Source: Streptomyces sp. WAC 01529 (GTDB lineage: Bacteria; Actinomycetota; Actinomycetes; Streptomycetales; Streptomycetaceae). Taken from it: DNA of 64,000 nucleotides. The notes beneath the pieces are model-generated. The model saw only the letters and a program-made list of their open reading frames with translations, searched no databases and was not told the DNA's origin. Below, piece after piece: positions 59,101 to 64,000 of the stretch (position 1 is the stretch's first letter; each line of letters begins with the position of its first letter). The translations under genes were made by a program, and so were the position numbers. The stretch spans positions 5,627,001 through 5,691,000 of the forward strand of contig NZ_CP029617.1 in the NCBI RefSeq assembly GCF_003945545.1, read 5' to 3'.

Positions 59101-60653
59101 ACCACGTTCCCGAGCCGGAGGGCATCCCCGCTTCCCCGCGCCAGGTTCCCGTGTCGGAGAGCACCCCCGCTTCCCCGCACCACGTTCCCGAGCCGGAGGG
59201 CATCCCCGCTTTCCCGCGCCAGGTTCCCGCGTCGGAGGGCATCCCCGCCTCCCCGTCCCACGCCCCCGCATCGGGGAGCACCCCCACTTCCCCGCACCAC
59301 GTCCCCGCGTCGGGGAGCATCCCCGCCTCCCCGTCCCACGCCCCCGCATCGGGGAGCACCCCCACTTCCCCGCACCACGTCCCCGAGCCGGAGAGCACCC
59401 CTGCCTCCCCGCCCCACACCCCCGCACCGGAGAACGCCCCCGACCCCCTGCCCCGGATCCGCGCGGCCGCTGCCCGGCTGCTGCCCCCGCACCTTCTCCC
59501 CACCGCCTGGGCCCTCATCGACGCCGTCCCCCTCACCCCGCACGGCAAGACCGACCGCGCCGCGCTGCCCGAACCCCCGGTGCCGACCGGGCCGGTCGCC
59601 TCGCGGGTGCCGCGTACCGCGCGGGAGAAGGAGCTGTGCGCCCTCTTCGGTGAGGCGCTCGGCGGCGCGGAGGCCGGGCCCGACACGGACTTCTTCGCGT
59701 CCGGCGGCCACTCGCTGAGCGCGCTCCGCCTCGCGGGGCGAATCGAGGCCGCCTGGGGTGTACCGATCCCCGTAGCCACCCTCTTCGCCGCGCCGACGCC
59801 CGCCCGCCTCCTGGCCCGCCTCGACGGCCCCGACCCCACCGCCACCGGCACAGGCACTGGCACCGGCGTCGACACCGACGGCACCGGCACCTCCGTCGAC
59901 AGCCTGGCCCCGCTCCTCACCCTCCGGGCCGACGGCGACCGCACCCCGCTGTTCTGCGTGCACCCCGGTCTCGGTGTCAGCTGGGCCTACGCCGCCCTGC
60001 TGCCCCACCTCGCCCCGGACCGCCCGCTGTACGCGCTACAGACGCCCGCACTGTCGGGTCCCGGCCACCAACTACCGCCGACCATGGGCGCGTTGGCCGA
60101 CGCCTACCTCGACCTCATCCGTGCCGTCCGACCCCACGGCCCCTACCTCCTGCTCGGCAGGTCCTTCGGCGGCCCCGTCGCCCACGAGATGGCGGTGCGG
60201 CTGCGCGCGGCCGGCGAGGAGGTCGCCCTGCTCGCCGTGGTGGACGCCATGCCGAAGCCGCCGGAGACGGCTCGTACCCCCCTCGACGCGGCCGTCGTGG
60301 AGACGGAGGCCCGGCGCATCCTCCGCGAAGAGGGCGCCGTACTGCACGGCATCGGCGCACACCGTCTCGCGGCCCTCACCGACGCCATCGCCCATCACAT
60401 CACCCTCGGCAGGAGCTGGGTCCCGTCCCCCTACGACGGCACCGTCACCCTCTTCGCCGCCACGCGCGACCCCGAGGCCATCCCCACGGAGAAGAAGGCC
60501 GCGGCCTGGCGTCGCGCCGCCACCGCGGTCGACGTGCACGAACTGGCCTGCGCCCACGCGGACGTCCTCGACGCGGAACCGGCCGCGCGGATCGCCGCGG
60601 CGCTCGAAAACGTCCTTGCCGGCCCCCAGGCCGCCCCCTCCCAGGGAGAGTGA
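56097..60653 (+). CDS. Nonribosomal peptide synthetase, C-A-T-TE
   Basis: A 1518-residue NRPS. The C domain begins with LPLTPVQEGLLFH (DCL/dual style) and has HHILLDGW (His144), with a Gly/Glu-rich insert near 216-243. The A domain (VMYTSGSSGEPKAVV, VVNGYGPTETTV) has pocket residues D, A, Y, W, W, G, G, V, F, one change from a known Val code. Its C-terminal subdomain is split by a 143-residue repeat (971-1113). Carrier Ser1206 (GGHSLSA) and a type I thioesterase (GRSFGG, Ser1356) follow. The TE releases or cyclises the peptide. ATGA overlap with the previous gene. Confidence 0.93.
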   Translation: MSGRIADVLPLTPVQEGLLFHAVRDAGGPDPYLVQARFHLGPAIAADADGVRAALGALMERHPNLRACFRHEGLDRPVQVIPHAVAVPWAEADLAGRAAPEVAAATEELLAEDRTRRFDLARPPAVRALFIRHDTGAELVLSFHHILLDGWSIPILERDLAALTTGRPLPPAVPYRQYAQWLSRQDRGLAEQAWREALAGLERQAPLVHAEDAVEGIGEGVGEAGGGEGDGDGGGEGGGDGGEPDTVRLHLTAELTAALTRRAAEAGVTLNTLTQAAWSLVLARMTGGRDLVFGGVVSGRPHDLPGAGEMVGLFINTLPVRVRLRDGETIGELLARIQDEQWRLVPYHHVRLADVGTGAGELFDSVLAFENFPRGAGQRQGDGPEAVRVTDVRDATHYPVTLAVVAGERMLLAVGCRRGVSAARVAARMVRAFEQLAGDPATPVDRIDVLPKEEHRRLLTRSTGAEAVPAAGPATVTGRFAAQAARTPDAPAVESGDDVLTYARLAAESDVLAHRLTAAGVTAGATVALLLSRSPSLVVAQLAVLKAGACWLPLDPAQPAERLARLLAGASAGLVLTESEGEGAEGGEEVSVELPAYVRRMPVRGEAQASLEQAGPGERGQGPVERQEAAASPHPESAACVMYTSGSSGEPKAVVIPQRAIAELAADARFRAGNGNDDTSAPSAHHRVLLHSPHTFDAATYEVWVPLLNGGTVVICPDEPVTPALLARVLPERRVTALWLTAELFRTVAELAPASLRGLREVWTGGDVVDPAAVRRVRRYCPGTAVVNGYGPTETTVFATAHRVPEGVLGSVTGSVPGGPVPIGRPLDGRRVYVLDDRLRPAPDGCVGEVYIAGLGLAQAYLGRPAATAERFVPDPYGPPGTRMYRTGDLARRTPDGLLAFAGRADDQLKIRGFRVEPAEVEAALTSCPGVTRAIVGARPAPGGGKRLVAWLVAEVDGPSPSVQAPGAHRVPASPRHVPASGSIPASPRQVPVSESTPASPHHVPEPEGIPASPRQVPVSESTPASPHHVPEPEGIPAFPRQVPASEGIPASPSHAPASGSTPTSPHHVPASGSIPASPSHAPASGSTPTSPHHVPEPESTPASPPHTPAPENAPDPLPRIRAAAARLLPPHLLPTAWALIDAVPLTPHGKTDRAALPEPPVPTGPVASRVPRTAREKELCALFGEALGGAEAGPDTDFFASGGHSLSALRLAGRIEAAWGVPIPVATLFAAPTPARLLARLDGPDPTATGTGTGTGVDTDGTGTSVDSLAPLLTLRADGDRTPLFCVHPGLGVSWAYAALLPHLAPDRPLYALQTPALSGPGHQLPPTMGALADAYLDLIRAVRPHGPYLLLGRSFGGPVAHEMAVRLRAAGEEVALLAVVDAMPKPPETARTPLDAAVVETEARRILREEGAVLHGIGAHRLAALTDAIAHHITLGRSWVPSPYDGTVTLFAATRDPEAIPTEKKAAAWRRAATAVDVHELACAHADVLDAEPAARIAAALENVLAGPQAAPSQGE
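56727..56823 (+). repeat. Gly/Glu/Asp-coding low-complexity insert in a C domain
   Basis: Imperfect repeats of GGTGGCGAGGGAGGTGGCGA-like sequence encode a Gly/Glu/Asp-rich stretch between the two lobes of the condensation domain of the third NRPS. The frame is kept. Confidence 0.65.
59007..59435 (+). repeat. 39-bp minisatellite, 11 in-frame copies, inside an adenylation domain
   Basis: Eleven units of 13 residues with the pattern [I/T/V]-P-A-S-P-x-x-[V/A]-P-x-[S/P]-[E/G]-[S/G], for example IPASPRQVPVSES and TPASPHHVPEPEG. Units 2-3 and 4-5 are identical over 78 bp, and units 7-8 and 9-10 nearly so, indicating recent doubling in pairs. It lies between the A8 and A10 motifs of the third NRPS, at the loop before the last helix-strand of the A domain C-terminal subdomain. 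Confidence 0.92.
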
Positions 60654-60658
60654 ACCCA

Positions 60659-63600
60659 GTGGACGCACCCCACCCGGCGAACCAGGCACCCCTGGGGACC
60701 CCAGCGAACCCGACGGAGCAGGCGCCCCTGGGGATCCCAGCGAACCCGACGGAGACGGAGCAGGCACCCCTGAGCACCCCGAGCGCCGAGTACGATTTCC
60801 CCGTCTCCGCCCCCCAGAGCCGCCTCCTGGTCCTGGACCGCATGAACCCAGGCACCGCCCAGTACAACGTGCCCGCCGCCTTCGCCGTCCACGGCCCCTT
60901 CGACCTCGGCGCGCTCGCCCGCGCCCTGGACGCCGTCGTGGCCCGGCACGAAGCCCTGCGCACCGTCTTCCGCACCGCCGCCGCGGACGGCACGCAGACG
61001 CAGATCGTCGCCGCCACCGGCCGCGCCCACCTCGCGGTCGAAAAGGACGTACGCGCGGACGAGGCGGACGAGCGGATGCGGGCGAACGCGGCCCGCCCCT
61101 TCGACCCGGCCACAGGCCCCCTCCTGCGCTGCACGGTGTACGCCGTCGACGACGGCACCCACCGCGTGCTGCTCGTCGCCCACCACCTGATCTGCGACGG
61201 CTGGTCCCTCGGCGTCATCCTGCGTGACCTGTCCACGGCGTACGAGGCCGAAACCGAAGCCACCGGACCCCACCCGCACCCCGAAGGGCCCGGCCCCCTC
61301 CCCGAACTCCCCCTCCAATACCCCGACTTCGCCGCCTGGCAGCACGACCGCCAGGCGGAAGGCGCCTACGCCGAAGCCGCCGCCCACTGGGCCGACCGCC
61401 TCCGCGGCGCCCCCGAGGTCGTCGCACCGCCCCTCGACCGGCCCCGCCCCGCGGTGCGCTCGGCGGCGGGCGGCAGCGAACGGTTCCTCCTGGACGCCGA
61501 GGTCCACGACCGCCTGGCCCGGACCGCACGGGCCCGCGGCGCGACACCGTTCATGGCGCTGTTCGCCGCGTACGCCGCGTTCCTCGGCCGCCTCACGGGC
61601 CGCGACGACCTCGTCATCGGCTTCCCGGTGTCCGGCCGCGACCGGCCCGAACTCCAGGAGATGGTCGGCATGCTGACCAACACCCTGGCGCTTAGAGTCG
61701 ACCTCTCCGGCGACCCCTCGTACGGCGAACTGATCGCCCGGATCCGCGCGGAACTGCTGGCGGGCCAGCCCTACCAGGACGCCCCGTTCGAGACGGTCGT
61801 GGACACCCTCGCCCCGACCCGCGACACGAGCCACGACCCGGTGGTCCAGCTGGTCTTCTCCTACGACGACGACACGGAACTCACCCTCGCGCTCATCGGA
61901 GCCCGCGTCCACCGCGTCGAACTCTCCCTGGAAACCGCCAAGTTCGACTTCCACCTGCACGTCGAGCGCTGGACGGACGGGGGCACGGGGGACACCGGGG
62001 ACACGGGGGGTACGGGTGGTGCCGGTGAGGCACCCGGCACCACCCGTACCCCCCACCTCGCCGCCCACTTCATCTACCGCACCGCCCTCTTCGAGGCCGA
62101 AACCATCCGCGCCTGGGTGCGGAACTTCCAGACGCTCCTGGACGCCGCCCTCACCCACCCCGATGTCCCCCTCTCCACCCTCGACGCGGTCCCGCCCGAG
62201 GAGCGCCGCCGCGCCGTCGCCGCCGCCGACCGCACGGCCGAGGCGGCGCCCACCGACCGCCTGGTGCCCGATCTGATCGCGGACGTCGCGGCCGCCCGGC
62301 CCGACGCCACCGCCCTCGTCTGCGGCGATACCCGACTCACCTACCGCGAACTCCTCGACAGGGCCGACGCGTTGGCGGCACGGCTGCGCGCCGCGGGAGT
62401 ACGCCCCGGTTTCCGGGTCGGCCTGCTGCTGCCCCGCTCGCCGGAGATGGGCATCGCGGCCCTCGCGGTACTGCGCGCGGGCGGCGCGTACGTACCCCTC
62501 GACCAGGCCCACCCGCACGCCCGCCTCGCACACATGGTCGAGGCCTCCGGTGCGGGGCTGCTGCTGACGGCGGCGGAGACCGCGGCCAAGGCCGAGCCAC
62601 TCGACGTCCCCTGCCTGCGCGCAGACACCCCAGCTGACGCGGCCCCCACCCCACCAAAGGCACAGGCCCCCGCCCCCACCCCCCAAGACCTCGCCTATGT
62701 CCTCTTCACCTCCGGCTCCACCGGCGTCCCGAAGGGCGTCGCCGTGGAGCACGGCGCGCTGCTCAACCTGACCCGGGCCGTGCGCCCCGCGTTCCCCGTC
62801 ACCGCCGACGACCGCGTCCTGCAATTCGTGTCGTTCGGCTTCGACGTGGCCGTCTCCGACCTCTTCTTCCCCTGGGTCGCCGGCGCCGAGCTGCACATCG
62901 CCCGCGACGACGAACGGCTCGGCGACGCCCTCCACGCCCGTCTGCGGGACTCCCGCATCACGTACGTCTTCCTGCCGCCGTCCGCCGTGATGCTGCTGCC
63001 CGACATCCCCGGCGGCGAGGGACGGCTGCCCCACCTGCGTACGCTCGCCGTCGGCGGCGAGGCCTGCCCCGCCGAACTGGTCGAGCGGCTCAGCGCGCCC
63101 GGCCGCCGCATCGTCAACGCGTACGGGCCGAGCGAGGCCACTGTCTACGCCACCACCGCCGACCTCGAACCCGGCCAACCCGTGGTGATCGGCCGCCCCG
63201 TCCCGGGCTCCCGCGTGTACGTCCTGGACGGCCGCCTGCGCACGGTGCCCACCGGCGTGACCGGCGAGGTCTACATCGCGGGCGCCTCACTGGCCCGCGG
63301 CTACATCGGCCGCCCCGCCCTGACCGCCGAACGCTTCGTCGCCGACCCCTACGGCCCGCCCGGCTCCCGGATGTACCGCACCGGCGACCTCGCCCGCGTC
63401 GACGCCCGCGGGCGCCTGCACTACCTCGGCCGCTCCGACTCCCAGGTCAAGCTCCGCGGCATCCGCATCGAACTCGGCGAGATCGAGGCGCTGCTGGCCG
63501 GCCACCCGGACATCGCGGTCGCGGCGGCCGCCGTCCGCGGCAGCGGCACCGACCAGCGCCTCATCGCGTACGTCGTACACCGCGAGGGCGCCACCCCCAC

Positions 63601-64000
63601 CGACGACGACCTCCGCGCCCACCTCGCCGAACGCCTCCCCGGCTACATGCTCCCCGAGCTGTACGTCCACCTCGACGCGCTGCCGCTCAACCGCTCCGGC
63701 AAGATCGACCGGCCCCGCCTGCCCGAACCGACCACGCGGCGGCCCGAGGCGAGTCGTACGTACGTCGCCGCGCGCACCGCCACCGAACGGCGCGTGGCGC
63801 GGGTGTGGGCGGACGTCCTGACCCTGGACCGGGTCGGCGTCCACGACAACTTCTTCGACTCGGGAGGCAATTCGGTACGGCTGCTGAGGGTCCTCGACGC
63901 CCTGCGCGAACCGGCCGCGGGCGGGGGCGGTGAAGGCCACGGGGCGGCGGACCTCACCCTGGTCGACCTGTTCCGCCACCCCACCGTCGCCGCGCTCGCG
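60659..64000 (+). CDS. Nonribosomal peptide synthetase, C-A-T... (partial, cut by window edge)
   Basis: At least 1114 residues, open to the right edge. After a 45-residue repeat leader (ANPTEQAPLG units) come condensation (SAPQSRLLVLDRMNPGTAQY, LCL type, and AHHLICDGW), adenylation (VLFTSGSTGVPKGV, IVNAYGPSEATV) and a carrier (SGGNSVRLL), with the edge just after it. Pocket residues read D, V, S, F, A, G, A, V, Y, unassigned. The GTG at 60659 has a GGGAG site about 10 bases upstream; the GTG at 60650 would overlap the previous stop (GTGA) and keeps the same frame. Confidence 0.92.
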   Translation, partial: MDAPHPANQAPLGTPANPTEQAPLGIPANPTETEQAPLSTPSAEYDFPVSAPQSRLLVLDRMNPGTAQYNVPAAFAVHGPFDLGALARALDAVVARHEALRTVFRTAAADGTQTQIVAATGRAHLAVEKDVRADEADERMRANAARPFDPATGPLLRCTVYAVDDGTHRVLLVAHHLICDGWSLGVILRDLSTAYEAETEATGPHPHPEGPGPLPELPLQYPDFAAWQHDRQAEGAYAEAAAHWADRLRGAPEVVAPPLDRPRPAVRSAAGGSERFLLDAEVHDRLARTARARGATPFMALFAAYAAFLGRLTGRDDLVIGFPVSGRDRPELQEMVGMLTNTLALRVDLSGDPSYGELIARIRAELLAGQPYQDAPFETVVDTLAPTRDTSHDPVVQLVFSYDDDTELTLALIGARVHRVELSLETAKFDFHLHVERWTDGGTGDTGDTGGTGGAGEAPGTTRTPHLAAHFIYRTALFEAETIRAWVRNFQTLLDAALTHPDVPLSTLDAVPPEERRRAVAAADRTAEAAPTDRLVPDLIADVAAARPDATALVCGDTRLTYRELLDRADALAARLRAAGVRPGFRVGLLLPRSPEMGIAALAVLRAGGAYVPLDQAHPHARLAHMVEASGAGLLLTAAETAAKAEPLDVPCLRADTPADAAPTPPKAQAPAPTPQDLAYVLFTSGSTGVPKGVAVEHGALLNLTRAVRPAFPVTADDRVLQFVSFGFDVAVSDLFFPWVAGAELHIARDDERLGDALHARLRDSRITYVFLPPSAVMLLPDIPGGEGRLPHLRTLAVGGEACPAELVERLSAPGRRIVNAYGPSEATVYATTADLEPGQPVVIGRPVPGSRVYVLDGRLRTVPTGVTGEVYIAGASLARGYIGRPALTAERFVADPYGPPGSRMYRTGDLARVDARGRLHYLGRSDSQVKLRGIRIELGEIEALLAGHPDIAVAAAAVRGSGTDQRLIAYVVHREGATPTDDDLRAHLAERLPGYMLPELYVHLDALPLNRSGKIDRPRLPEPTTRRPEASRTYVAARTATERRVARVWADVLTLDRVGVHDNFFDSGGNSVRLLRVLDALREPAAGGGGEGHGAADLTLVDLFRHPTVAALA
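61972..62039 (+). repeat. Gly/Thr/Asp-coding low-complexity insert in a C domain
   Basis: Short GGGGACACGGG-type repeats encode DGGTGDTGDTGGTGGAGE in the condensation domain of the fourth NRPS, at a place where homologous C domains have a short loop. Confidence 0.6.

Noticed and set aside
59007..59435. CRISPR array
   Set aside because: Units abut with no variable spacers, the period is 39 bp in frame, and the repeat encodes a continuous Pro/Ser-rich protein segment. No cas genes are nearby.

Overview
The window is chromosomal DNA from a Streptomyces-type actinomycete. The evidence is very high G+C with strong third-position GC bias, frequent GTG starts, many ATGA/GTGA start-stop overlaps, and lineage genes: a fused oxoglutarate dehydrogenase of the Kgd type, a conservon (histidine kinase, roadblock, DUF742, GTPase), class F sortase, DUF6104, and a Ku with a Lys/Ala-rich tail. 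No rRNA, tRNA, insertion sequence, phage gene or CRISPR array was seen. All assignments come from reading the sequence; no database search was run.

Layout. 1-7.2 kb: end of an upstream gene, an MDR oxidoreductase, a small HTH/Clp_N operon that appears leaderless and auto-operated, a PadR/DUF4097 pair, and a TetR regulator divergent from an F420-type LLM oxidoreductase over twin operators. 7.2-16.3 kb: DUF6104, kgd, a two-component system, a spermidine-synthase-like protein, a rhomboid-like membrane protein and an O-methyltransferase. 16.3-21.4 kb: lon with a ClgR box and a HAIR/HspR-like repeat, a GH25 lysozyme, a MarR regulator and a PP2C-like protein. 21.7-27.6 kb: a four-gene conservon followed by a styrene/indole-type FAD monooxygenase. 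27.6-39.1 kb: cell-envelope genes (NlpC/P60 hydrolase, PBP plus FtsW/RodA, SH3-like secreted protein, kinase plus lipoprotein, sortase F plus a candidate substrate), interrupted by a TetR gene and a divergent pair of diiron (AurF-like and ferritin-like) genes. 39.3-44.6 kb: a NERD protein, an NTF2-like protein divergent from a DHFR/RibD-like protein across twin operators, and an NHEJ set (LigD-type polymerase, ATP ligase, Ku) split into separate genes.

44.8 kb to the right edge: a nonribosomal peptide cluster read left to right with mostly overlapping genes: MbtH protein, MFS exporter, NRPS A-T-C-T, LLM monooxygenase, NRPS C-A-T-E, NRPS C-A-T-TE, and a fourth NRPS (C-A-T...) cut by the window end. 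The E-bearing module is followed by a condensation domain with the N-terminal motif typical of D-residue acceptors, so the second and third synthetases probably work in gene order. The first synthetase has a carrier after its C domain but no second A domain, and one synthetase carries TE although another synthetase gene follows.

The most unusual signals are an 11-copy, 39-bp in-frame minisatellite inside the adenylation domain of the third synthetase, an exact TGTGA-N6-TCACA palindrome in the AT-richer leader of the NRPS cluster, an interleaved pair of perfect inverted repeats (pseudoknot topology) near the sortase-substrate gene, and the operator-embedded promoter of the HTH/Clp_N operon.
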